This document shows, in pieces, positions 19,005 to 28,106 of a DNA stretch of 48,868 nt; position 1 is the first letter of the stretch, and the number at the start of each line of letters is the position of its first letter. The DNA is taken from positions 1-48,868 of the forward strand of contig JAGWSV010000062.1 of the NCBI GenBank assembly GCA_028869315.1, read 5' to 3'. The translations under genes were made by a program, and so were the position numbers. Under the pieces are notes generated by a model. It had not been told where the DNA came from. It did no database searches and worked only from the letters and a program-made list of their open reading frames with translations. This stretch comes from Rhodospirillales bacterium. Lineage in GTDB: Bacteria; Pseudomonadota; Alphaproteobacteria; Acetobacterales; Acetobacteraceae.

Positions 19005-20147
19005 ATGGGTTGCTTCTGCCACGCCTCGCTGGCGCCGCTGACCGCGATGCTACCGCAGTTGCACGTCAGTGCCAGCGTGACGGCGTCCGCCAGCCTGAAA
19101 GGGGCAAACATCGCCGAGGCGTTGGGCGCGTGGCTTGCCCAGCACGGACTGCCCGCGGCGCCATGGACGCCGGAGCCCGCCTGGCTGACGGCACCGTTGC
19201 CACAATTGAAGATGTCACTGTCTGCGGTAACGAGCATTGCAGCCCTGGCGCAACTCCGCGCGCAGGTGTTGTCGCAGCTCGGTCTCGACCTGCTGCAGCC
19301 GACGCAGGCGCGGGCGTTCGCCCGCGTGGTGGCGACCTTGAACGCACGCCTTTCGGCCCTCGCCGCCATGCCCTCGCTGGCCAATTTCTCGCCGCAGCCA
19401 TGGGTGCGGCTGGCGATGCTGAACAACGCGATCGAGCAGGTGCAGGCGGCGCTGACGGCAGGCCTGTTCGCCCCCTCCCCGGCGTTGCTGACCGCGCTGA
19501 CCCTGCCCGCGGGACAGCTGATGGCGCTGTGGAGGCGATTCCTGGCGGCGCTCCGCAGCCTTGCGCCGATGATCGCCGCCAGCACGCAGCTGAACGCGAG
19601 CCTTACGGATACCGCACAGCTTGCCGCCGGGCTGCGGGTATTGAGCCGGATCACCCTGCCGCAACTGGCCGCGCCGCAGCTGATGGCAAACCTGACAGCC
19701 GCGCTTTCGGCGGTGACCCAGCTGCGGACGAGCCTGGGTGTCAATCCGTTGCAGGTGGGCCTGCCGGCGCTCACCGCGCAGATCCAGGTGCGGCTGAACG
19801 CGATGCTGCGGGCGGTCGGCTCCTGCTTCGGCATGAAGTTGGCGGGCCTGACGCCGGAGGCGCTGCTGGCCGCCCTGCTGGCGCAATTGCCGCAGATACC
19901 GTTTCAGCCGACCGCGCTCGCCACCCCGGCGGTGGTTCATGCGGCGTTGTCGGCGCACGCCTTCGCCGGGCTCGACTGGAACGTGCCGCCGATGCTGCCG
20001 GCGGTGCAGATCGGGCTTCCGGCCTGCGCCTTCGCCGCCCAGTTGCAGGCGTCGTGCGGCGTGCAGCCGGTGCTGGCGGCGCCGTGCGGATCAGGCTGCG
20101 ACGCGGCCCGCCTCATCAGCGCGGCCGAACACCTGATGAGCGCCTGA
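19005..20147 (+). CDS. Uncharacterised Ala/Leu-rich helical protein in T6SS locus (possible cargo/accessory)
   Basis: 380-aa ORF with RBS-like AGGGAG before the ATG; no family recognised. Very low charge density, Cys near both ends (MGCFCH... and ...CGSGC...), internal LPQL/ALSAVTQLR-like repeats. Confidence 0.7.
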   Translation: MGCFCHASLAPLTAMLPQLHVSASVTASASLKGANIAEALGAWLAQHGLPAAPWTPEPAWLTAPLPQLKMSLSAVTSIAALAQLRAQVLSQLGLDLLQPTQARAFARVVATLNARLSALAAMPSLANFSPQPWVRLAMLNNAIEQVQAALTAGLFAPSPALLTALTLPAGQLMALWRRFLAALRSLAPMIAASTQLNASLTDTAQLAAGLRVLSRITLPQLAAPQLMANLTAALSAVTQLRTSLGVNPLQVGLPALTAQIQVRLNAMLRAVGSCFGMKLAGLTPEALLAALLAQLPQIPFQPTALATPAVVHAALSAHAFAGLDWNVPPMLPAVQIGLPACAFAAQLQASCGVQPVLAAPCGSGCDAARLISAAEHLMSA

Positions 20148-20176
20148 CCCCGGCGGCCGTCCGGCCCCGGACCCAC

Positions 20177-20887
20177 TCATTTGGTGGTCGCGACGTAGCT
20201 GAAGGAAGCCGAGACCGCGCTGGCGAGGGACCCGTCCGCTTTCTGCGGCTTGTAGGCGGATTCCACCTCACGATAGACGAACTTCAAGGTCTCCTTCACG
20301 GATTCGCCGTCCTGCCAGTCGATCGACGTGAGCAGCACGTCGGTGAATTTATACCGCAGATACGCCTCGTGAAACTGCCGGTTGCCGGTGAATTTCCGTT
20401 TCACGATAATGATGTAATCCAGCGGCTTCTGGTTGAGGCACAGTTGCAGCAGCTGCATCGACATCCGGTCCATGAAGCGCTCGACCGTCACCTCGTTCAG
20501 GGTGACGTCGTAGCCCAGGCCGTCCTGCCCGCCCTGCGGCACGCCGGTTTCCAGGAAGCGCCGATACTTGGCACCCTTCTTGTGACCAGATCCGCCGGAC
20601 TTGCCGCGCTTTTCGCCCTTGGGGGAGCCGCGTCCACGCGGCACGTGCAGCTCGTTGTCCGCCGATCCGCCGCCGAAGCCGGAGTCGTCGCTCATGTCGC
20701 TGCCGCTGTCATCCTCGATCCCGGCCCCGAGGGTGAAGGTGTCGATCTCGCAGAACCGGTTGGGCAGGAAGTTCTCCATCATCGTGCTGTCGTTCGTGTC
20801 GTAGACCGTCGTGGCCTCGCCTTCGAGCGCGATTTTGCCCTTGGGCTTGATCACCATCAACAAATCCGCAGGATTGGAGTCCGCCAT
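20177..20887 (-). CDS. hcp: T6SS tube protein Hcp with an internal insertion
   Basis: Hcp-like C-terminal half (DVTLNEVTVERFMDRMSMQLLQLCLNQKPLDYIIIVKRKF...YLRYKFTDVLLTSIDWQ...KETLKFVYREVESAYKPQKADGS). 236 aa, with a low-complexity D/S/G/K insert. Confidence 0.85.
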   Translation of the reverse strand: MADSNPADLLMVIKPKGKIALEGEATTVYDTNDSTMMENFLPNRFCEIDTFTLGAGIEDDSGSDMSDDSGFGGGSADNELHVPRGRGSPKGEKRGKSGGSGHKKGAKYRRFLETGVPQGGQDGLGYDVTLNEVTVERFMDRMSMQLLQLCLNQKPLDYIIIVKRKFTGNRQFHEAYLRYKFTDVLLTSIDWQDGESVKETLKFVYREVESAYKPQKADGSLASAVSASFSYVATTK

Positions 20888-20945
20888 GTCTGCTTCCTTT
20901 CACATCGGGTGCCCGCCGGTCGCCGGCGGTGCGGGAGGCCCGGTG

Positions 20946-22370
20946 TCACGGCTGCGCCAGCCGCGACACCAGCCTGATCGTCGCGGTGGTGCCCTCTAGT
21001 TGATAATGGGGCCGCAGATAGAACTTGGCCTCGTAGCTGCCCGGCGCATTGTCCTTCGCCTCGACGACAATGACCCCTTCGGCCAGCGGGTGCGCGGCCT
21101 TCCAGTCCTCGCTTGATGTCTCGGGCGATCCGTCGATGTAGTTGTTGATCCACGCCTGCAGCCATTTCGCGATCTGCGGGCGATCCATGGAGCTGCCGAC
21201 CTTGTCGCGCACCATGCACTTCAGGTAGTGGGCAAACCGGCAGGTGGCGAACATATAGGGCAGCCGGGCCGACATCGCCGCATTCGCCGTTGCCGCCGCG
21301 TCTTCATACACGTGCGGCTTCTGGATCGACGGGGCACCGACGAAAGCCGGGTGCGGAGCGTGCTTGCGGTGCACCATTGGAATGAACCCGTTATTGGCAA
21401 GCTCCGCTTCGCGCCGTTCGGAAAGCGCGATCTCGGTCGAGCAGCGAAGATCGACGTCGCCGTCCGCGGTTGGAAAATGATACGTTGGCAGCCCTTCGAC
21501 CACGCCGCCGCCGTCGATGCCGCGAATGCGCACGCACCAGCCGTAGATATGGAATGCACGCGCAATGTTTGCGGCCATCGCGTAGGCTGGATTGCCCCAC
21601 AGGAAGCGGCTGGCATCGGGACCGTCGACGTCTTCCTCGAAGTCGAAGGCCTCGGTCGGCTCGGTGCGATGACCGTAGGGCAGGCGCGCCAGGAAGTGCG
21701 GCAGACAGAGGCCGATATAGCGCGCATCCTCGCTGGCGCGGAGCGCCCGCCATCCGGCATATTCGGGGGTCTGGAAGATGCGGGTCAGGTCGCGCGGGTT
21801 GGCAAGCTCGGCCCAGCTGTCCATCTGCATCACGCTCGACGCCGCGGCGGAGATGAACGGAACATGGGCGGCCGCCGCCACCTGCGCGATGTCGCCAAGC
21901 AAGGTCACGTCGGGCGGGCTGTGGTCGAACTCGTAGTCGCCCACCAGAACCCCGAACGGCTCGCCGCCGAACTGTCCGTATTCATCGTCGTAGATCCGGC
22001 GGAACAGCGGGCTTTGGTCCCAGGCGGTGCCGCGGAACTTGCGCAACGCCCGGGAAAGTTCCCGCTTCGAGACATCCAGCGCCTTGACCTTCAGGTCCGC
22101 TGCCCGATCGGTTCCATCGATGACCAGGAACAACCCGCGCCAGGTCGCCTCCATCTTCTGGAACTCAGGATGGTGGAGGATCAGGTTGATGACCTCACCG
22201 ATGCGTCGGTCCAGCTCGGCGACGATCCCCTCGACCAGACGTAGCGGATCCATGACCGGCATCGCGGGCAGGGTCGCCGATATCTCGACCAGGGCGCGCA
22301 GCCCCTCCATCATGCCCGAAGACGGGGCCGCCAGCGGCCGATCCAGCAGCTCCGTCAGTTCGCTTGCCAC
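20946..22370 (-). CDS. tssC: T6SS contractile sheath large subunit TssC
   Basis: HHPEFQKMEATWRGLFLVIDGTD; GVLVGDYEFDH; FLWGNPAYAMAANIARAFHIYGWCVRIRGIDGGGVVEGLPTYHF; ARLPYMFATCRFAHYLKCMVRDKVGS. Confidence 0.95.
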   Translation of the reverse strand: MASELTELLDRPLAAPSSGMMEGLRALVEISATLPAMPVMDPLRLVEGIVAELDRRIGEVINLILHHPEFQKMEATWRGLFLVIDGTDRAADLKVKALDVSKRELSRALRKFRGTAWDQSPLFRRIYDDEYGQFGGEPFGVLVGDYEFDHSPPDVTLLGDIAQVAAAAHVPFISAAASSVMQMDSWAELANPRDLTRIFQTPEYAGWRALRASEDARYIGLCLPHFLARLPYGHRTEPTEAFDFEEDVDGPDASRFLWGNPAYAMAANIARAFHIYGWCVRIRGIDGGGVVEGLPTYHFPTADGDVDLRCSTEIALSERREAELANNGFIPMVHRKHAPHPAFVGAPSIQKPHVYEDAAATANAAMSARLPYMFATCRFAHYLKCMVRDKVGSSMDRPQIAKWLQAWINNYIDGSPETSSEDWKAAHPLAEGVIVVEAKDNAPGSYEAKFYLRPHYQLEGTTATIRLVSRLAQP

Positions 22371-22386
22371 GCGCCGCCCCGGATCT

Positions 22387-24426
22387 TCAGTTGATCGCGA
22401 TTTCGCCTGCCGTCAGCGACATCGAGCCGCCGCCGGTAAGGCTCATCGACTCGCTGCTGGTCAGCGACATCGAACCAGTTGCCGTGGCCGAAATGGAAGC
22501 GGCGCTCACGGTCACGCCGCTGGTGCTGATCGTGATGCTGTTCGCCCCCACCTGCAGCGTGATCGACTCGTTCGCCTTGATCGTGATCGACTGCCCGGCG
22601 CTGATCGTGCTGGACCCCGCACTGACCGTGATCGAGTGGTTGCCCTGCGAAACGGTCAGGCTATCGTTGCCAGCCGACACGGTCACCGAGTTGTTACCCT
22701 GGTTGACGGTGACGGAGTTATCGCTCTGCACGGTGATCGTGCGCTTGCCCTGGGAAACGGTCAGCGAGTTGTCGCCCTGCGAGACGGTGACCGAGCGGTT
22801 CCCCTGCTTCACCGTGGTCGTGGTGTCCTGGGTGATGTTGACGGTTTCGTTATTGAGAACGACCTTGTTGTAGTCCTTCTGCGCCTGGAAGAACACCTCC
22901 TCCGACCCGGCCTTGTCCTCAAACCGCAGCTCGTTGAACCCGTTTCCGCCGGTCGAGGAGTTGGTCTTGATGGTCGATTTGGTCTTCTCGTCGGGCAGCG
23001 TGTACGGTACGGTCTTGACGTCGTTGTAGACGCAGCCGGTGATCAACGGGCGATCCGGGTTGCCTTCCAGGAACTCCACCACCACTTCCATGCCGATGCG
23101 CGGAATGAAGATGCTGCCCCAGCCAGCGCCGGCCCACATATGTGCGACCCGGATCCAGCAGGACGCCTTCTGCGCATTCTGGTCTTCCGCCGACTGGCTT
23201 GCGGGATCGCTGGGCCGGGCCCAGTAGAACAGCACTTTGACCCGGCCGTACTGGTCGGTGTTGATTTCCTCGCTGGAGTCCCCGGTCGGCTCGCCGACGA
23301 CCTTGGCCGTCTGCGGGCCGCGGATCACCGGTTGCGGGGTGACGCGGCTCAGGCGGAACTGCGTCGTGGCGGGGATGCATTCGAACGTACAGCGGAACGT
23401 GTCCCGCGTCGCGCCGGCGGACGCCGCCCGCGCCTCGCCGATCTTCAGCTCATAGGTCGCGCGGATCACCGTGTAATCGGTGTTCTGCGACGCTTCATAG
23501 AAATCGGAAAGCGTGAACTTGCAGCCGGTGGTGATCAGGCGGCTGTTGGTGCTGCCGAACATGACCTGCCGCTGGGCCGCGAAATGCTCGGCCCGCACGC
23601 CGGTCAACGCCTGGCCGCCGCTGACATCGGCATGTTGGCCAGGGTACTCGAACACCTCGAAGTCGCCGTAGTTGTGGCTGGCGGTTTTCGACGTGCGCGC
23701 GGTCAGGTCGGACGCCGAGGTCGTGAAATTGTAATCCTGGTAGGTGACCTTGCCGGGCACGATCTCGAGCTCCGACGACCACTGGAACACGTGATCGGTG
23801 ACGGCCCGTCCCCCGGTCTGGCGGGTGCGGAACGGAACCGCATCGCCGATCGACACGTGCGCGCTCATGTCGTCACAGAACATCACGGTGTGCTTGCCGT
23901 CGCTGTGCTTGAAATAGTAGTAGATCCCGTACTTCTCCAACAATCTCGTAATGAAATCGAACGTCGATTCGTCGTATTGGACGCAGTAGTCCAGCGAGTC
24001 CAAGCCAAGCTTGGTCCACCCCGATACGTCGAAATCGCTGAACCCGGCACTCCGGCAGAGACCGGTGACGATGTCCCGCGGCGACTTGTTCTGGAAGATG
24101 CGGCAGTCGGCCCGGCGCGACAGCAGCCACAGCCAGGGCCGCAGCTCGATCCGGTAGCTGCGCGCGCCGCCGCGCATCCCGGCGTAACTGATGCGACCGA
24201 TGATCCCGTTGAAGTAGCGGGTGCTGCCGCCCGGCTGCACCACCTTGATCGTCATCGAACTCCCGAGAACCGAAACCAGATTGGCCTTGGTATCGGTGCT
24301 CGACATCAGCACTTCGTAGAGAAACGGGCGCCCCAGCTCCTCCGTGCCGGTCAGCCCGTTCAGCACCAGGGTGAAGCCTGGGGCCGGGGAAACCGTTACC
24401 GTGATCTGGGTCGACGTGCCCGACAT
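22387..24426 (-). CDS. vgrG: T6SS spike protein VgrG
   Basis: gp27-like N-terminus (GRPFLYEVLMSSTD, IGRISYAGMRGGARSYRIELRPWLWLLSRRADCRIFQNKSPRDIVT), gp5-like region (DQYGRVKVLFYW, WIRVAHMWAGAGWGSIFIPRIGMEVVVEFLEGNPDRPLITGCVYN), beta-helix repeat C-terminus. Confidence 0.95.
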   Translation of the reverse strand: MSGTSTQITVTVSPAPGFTLVLNGLTGTEELGRPFLYEVLMSSTDTKANLVSVLGSSMTIKVVQPGGSTRYFNGIIGRISYAGMRGGARSYRIELRPWLWLLSRRADCRIFQNKSPRDIVTGLCRSAGFSDFDVSGWTKLGLDSLDYCVQYDESTFDFITRLLEKYGIYYYFKHSDGKHTVMFCDDMSAHVSIGDAVPFRTRQTGGRAVTDHVFQWSSELEIVPGKVTYQDYNFTTSASDLTARTSKTASHNYGDFEVFEYPGQHADVSGGQALTGVRAEHFAAQRQVMFGSTNSRLITTGCKFTLSDFYEASQNTDYTVIRATYELKIGEARAASAGATRDTFRCTFECIPATTQFRLSRVTPQPVIRGPQTAKVVGEPTGDSSEEINTDQYGRVKVLFYWARPSDPASQSAEDQNAQKASCWIRVAHMWAGAGWGSIFIPRIGMEVVVEFLEGNPDRPLITGCVYNDVKTVPYTLPDEKTKSTIKTNSSTGGNGFNELRFEDKAGSEEVFFQAQKDYNKVVLNNETVNITQDTTTTVKQGNRSVTVSQGDNSLTVSQGKRTITVQSDNSVTVNQGNNSVTVSAGNDSLTVSQGNHSITVSAGSSTISAGQSITIKANESITLQVGANSITISTSGVTVSAASISATATGSMSLTSSESMSLTGGGSMSLTAGEIAIN

Positions 24427-24491
24427 GTGCTACCTCGAATCAGTGCAGCCGACGTTCCGCCGGCCCCGCGGCGCGGGGCCGGCTGGTCGAT

Positions 24492-27400
24492 CTATAGATT
24501 GGCGGGGCAGCGGAAGGCCCGGAACACCGCCATGTTGAACGGATTACGCACGCTGTTGGCGTTAAGCTGGAAGGTTGCGCTGCCCTGCGGACTGGAAAAG
24601 ACGATACGGAACCGGTCGGGCGCGCCGGTCTGAATTACATGCGCCGCATCAAGCAGGCGCAGCAGCGACCAGGGACCATCGTTCTCGATCACCGTTGCCT
24701 GCCCGCCGTTCGCCGGCGTCATCACCACCCGCACCTGCAGATTGCCGCCCTTGCCCGGCCAGTGCATGGTTTCCGGCTGGATCGGCCCGTGCGCGTAGCT
24801 CAACGCCTCGCCACCAATCTCCACCCGTATCTGCCCCACGCCGGGATCGGCCGAAACCGGGACGAGTTGGAAGGTCACCCCCATCTTCGCCCCGTCAGGG
24901 AACAGCGCCTCGCGGATCTTCGCAGCGCGCTCGAACTCGGCGAGCGCGCCGGGCGACAGACCAAGCTTGGTGTGGTCCGACGACTGCCACTGCCAAGGCG
25001 TCACCGTCGTGTTCACCAAGGCCGCGAGATACTTGTCGAAGAACGCCTGGATCAGCCCGCCTGGGCCCAGCAGATGCTGGAAGTCACCAAGCGGTACGTC
25101 CTCGGAACTGCCGGCGATGAACGGGTAGCGGTGGAACGCCTCCTGGCACAGCGGCAGGACCGTCGACCGCCAGGCGTTCGACAATTCGCTGCTCGCCCCG
25201 CTCGCAGTGACGTTCGAACTCGACTGCGAGACAGTCTGCAGCATCGCCGCCACCGGCTTCGGCACGCTCTGCGCCACTTGTTGCAGTTGGGCCGCCGCGC
25301 CAGCCGCGCCGCCGCCCGCACCACCGCCGCCGGCCACCATGCCAAGCAGCGCCGCGCCCTGGTTCGGCGCGTTCGCCACCTGGTTCAACCCAGCGTAGAT
25401 CTGTTGCAACTGGGTGATCACATCGGCCAGATGCGGCTGCCCCGCGGTCTTGCCAGCAACGAATTCGTGCAGTGCCTTGAAATGCGCATCGACCCGGGTC
25501 GCCGGATCGATTGGCTTGCCGTCCGGCCCGTCACCGAAAGCCGAGCCGAGCACCCCGGCGATCTCAAGCTCCTCGGTGCCCAGACCGAGGGTGGCAGACT
25601 CCTTGGCGACGTCCAGGAAACCCTCTCGTACTTTGGTGGCCTTCTCCGATTTGACGCCGGTTTCCGCCTTGTGGCTCAGTTGTGTCTGCTCGTCGATCGC
25701 AACCAACAGGTCACGCAATGGTGAATCCGGCGCCGACAGATAGAACATCTCCTGCTGGCCCTGCTGGATCGAAGTGAAAGGCTTCAGCGCCACATTGGCG
25801 AGCAGCGCATCCCACCGGCGCGTGTAGTCGTCGAGATAGAGATCGAGCACGTCGTGTCGCAGCCGGTTCAACCCCTCCACCCCCTTCACCTCCGGCCGGC
25901 CCAGCACCCACGATTGCTGGGAGGCGAGCAGGGTCACGCGCGGGATCAGGGGCAGGAAGACCTTGTGGTAGCCTTCCCAGGTAAAGACGCCCGGCACCCC
26001 GCTGTCGAGCGGCTTGCCGTCACGCAGGGTGAACACGTGATCGCCCGCTGGTCCGGCGTTCTCCGCCACCGTCCACTCCGGTAGCGAATGGATCATCGGG
26101 CTGTCGATGATGCTGGAATAAAGGTAGTCGGCGAATGGCTGGCGGGTGAGAATCCGGCGCACCTCGGCCACCAGCGGCCCGTTCAGCGGCACGCTGGGCA
26201 GCGGGTTCTCCAGCATCGCCGTCACGGCATCGTTCAGCGCGGTCTGCGCCCGCGGATTGTCGGGCAAGGTCGCGGCGAAGTCGGACTGCATCCAATGCGT
26301 GACCAGGGTGCGGTCGACCGGCCCCTGGCGACCCAGGATCAGATAGACTTCCAACGCCTGGTAGAGAAATTTCGGCTTCCCGAGATGCGCCTGCATCTGG
26401 CTTTCCAACCGCGACAACAGCCGCGGGAGCAGCAGCCCATCGGCCGCCTGCACATAGGCCGCGTCCGCCGCCGTCCGCAGCTGCCCGCCCTGATAGAGGC
26501 CGAACCCCTGCGACCAGGGCGAGGCCTTGCCGCGCGTCCCGTAGCCGTCCGGCATCGTGCGCAGGGTTTCCAGCGCCGGCACCACCGCGGCCAGATCGGT
26601 ATCGTTCGGCCCGCGCTGCGCCAGCGCGGCATATTCGGTGCGGTAGCGCGCCATCGCCGCCTGCTGGCCGGCGATCACGTCGCGGTTGGCGAACCAGCTG
26701 ACGGTCCAGGCCGTGATCAGCCCGACCAGCACGACCCCGCTCAGCGCGTAGGCGCCGTACGAGACCATGCGCCGACGCCGTTCTACTTTCGGGTCCAGGC
26801 TGACCAGCCCGGCTTCGCCGAACACTACCTCGCGCACCAGCCGGGTGAGGAAGTAGCTGCGCCCGGCGCCGCTGAACGCCGCCACCGCCTGGCGCGGCAG
26901 GCCGAAGCGCCCGGCCATGGTACCGAGCAGCCGGTCGATCGGCGTGCCGTCCTGCGTGCCGGAGGTGAAATAGACCCCGCGCAGCAGCGGGCGCGCTTCC
27001 AGCCGCGACGGCCGGAAGGCCTCGGTAAGAAAGTCATTGGCGACGTCGCGCAGGGAGCCAAGCTGCTGGGGAAAGCCGTAGATCAGCCGCCGGCGTTGTA
27101 GGTCGGGTTCCTGATGCACCCGCTCCATCATGCGCTGGTTCAGCCGCTCCATCAGCCGGTCGAACTCGGGGGCGAATTCGGCCACCGGCCCGCCTTCGCT
27201 CTTGCCGTCGTCGAGGCCGAGGGTCATGCCCCAGACCTGCTCGCGCTCCTCCTTGCCCAGGCTATCGAAGAACTCGACGAAGCCGGCGATCAGGTCCGTC
27301 TTGGTGAACAGCACATAGACCGGGATGCGCACGCCGAGTTCTTCGGTCAGCTCCCGCACCCGCTTGCGGATCGCACGCGCGTGGGCGAACCGTTCCGGCT

Positions 27401-28106
27401 CCGATTGGCTGGCGAGGTCGGACAGGCCGACCGCGACCAGAAGCCCGTTCAGCGGCTGGCGCGTACGTTGCTTCTTGAGCAGCTTGAGGAAGCCGCCCCA
27501 GGCCCTGGCGTCCACCGCGGCGTCGGAATCCTGGGTGGTGTAGCGCCCGGCGGTGTCGATCAGCACCGCCTCGTCGGTGAACCACCAGTCGCAGTTGCGG
27601 GTCCCGCCGACGCCCTTGACCGCCTGCGGCCCGTGCGCATCCGCCAGCGGGAAGCGCAGGCCGGAATTGATCAGCGCCGTCGTCTTGCCCGCCCCCGGCG
27701 GGCCGATGAACATGTACCAGGGGAGCTGGTATACCGAGCGTCGCGACTTGCCGCCGAGCTTCGCCCGCTTCAGCGCGTGCAGCGCCTCCTTCATCCGTTC
27801 CGAGAGCAGCGCGAGTTCCTCGGCCGAGGCGGCCTCGGCAGGGTCCGGCTCTTCCTTTTCGGAAACGCCTTCCTCGAGCTCCTTCTCTTTCTTCTTCTCG
27901 CGCAGCTCGTGCAGGAGGCTGAAGATGATCCATATCGCACCCAGCGCGACGATCGTGATGATCCGTTCAAGCTCGGTGGCGAAGGGATGGAACGCACCGA
28001 GGGCGAGCAGCGGGCCGAAGAACCAGATCAGCAGGGAGATGATGACGACCCCGATCAGGAGCTCCCCCCAGAAGCTCTTCAGGAATCGGACAAACCAGGT
28101 CATCAT
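24492..28106 (-). CDS. tssM: T6SS inner-membrane protein TssM (IcmF family)
   Basis: Two N-terminal TM segments; Walker A GPPGAGKTTALINSGLRFPLAD; GGTRNCDWWFTDEAVLIDTAGRYTTQDSD; IcmF C-terminal domain. Confidence 0.95.
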   Translation of the reverse strand: MMTWFVRFLKSFWGELLIGVVIISLLIWFFGPLLALGAFHPFATELERIITIVALGAIWIIFSLLHELREKKKEKELEEGVSEKEEPDPAEAASAEELALLSERMKEALHALKRAKLGGKSRRSVYQLPWYMFIGPPGAGKTTALINSGLRFPLADAHGPQAVKGVGGTRNCDWWFTDEAVLIDTAGRYTTQDSDAAVDARAWGGFLKLLKKQRTRQPLNGLLVAVGLSDLASQSEPERFAHARAIRKRVRELTEELGVRIPVYVLFTKTDLIAGFVEFFDSLGKEEREQVWGMTLGLDDGKSEGGPVAEFAPEFDRLMERLNQRMMERVHQEPDLQRRRLIYGFPQQLGSLRDVANDFLTEAFRPSRLEARPLLRGVYFTSGTQDGTPIDRLLGTMAGRFGLPRQAVAAFSGAGRSYFLTRLVREVVFGEAGLVSLDPKVERRRRMVSYGAYALSGVVLVGLITAWTVSWFANRDVIAGQQAAMARYRTEYAALAQRGPNDTDLAAVVPALETLRTMPDGYGTRGKASPWSQGFGLYQGGQLRTAADAAYVQAADGLLLPRLLSRLESQMQAHLGKPKFLYQALEVYLILGRQGPVDRTLVTHWMQSDFAATLPDNPRAQTALNDAVTAMLENPLPSVPLNGPLVAEVRRILTRQPFADYLYSSIIDSPMIHSLPEWTVAENAGPAGDHVFTLRDGKPLDSGVPGVFTWEGYHKVFLPLIPRVTLLASQQSWVLGRPEVKGVEGLNRLRHDVLDLYLDDYTRRWDALLANVALKPFTSIQQGQQEMFYLSAPDSPLRDLLVAIDEQTQLSHKAETGVKSEKATKVREGFLDVAKESATLGLGTEELEIAGVLGSAFGDGPDGKPIDPATRVDAHFKALHEFVAGKTAGQPHLADVITQLQQIYAGLNQVANAPNQGAALLGMVAGGGGAGGGAAGAAAQLQQVAQSVPKPVAAMLQTVSQSSSNVTASGASSELSNAWRSTVLPLCQEAFHRYPFIAGSSEDVPLGDFQHLLGPGGLIQAFFDKYLAALVNTTVTPWQWQSSDHTKLGLSPGALAEFERAAKIREALFPDGAKMGVTFQLVPVSADPGVGQIRVEIGGEALSYAHGPIQPETMHWPGKGGNLQVRVVMTPANGGQATVIENDGPWSLLRLLDAAHVIQTGAPDRFRIVFSSPQGSATFQLNANSVRNPFNMAVFRAFRCPANL

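Noticed and set aside
22387-22830. VgrG C-terminal repeats as an appended toxin domain
   Set aside because: The repeats look like beta-helix needle sequence, not an enzymatic domain.
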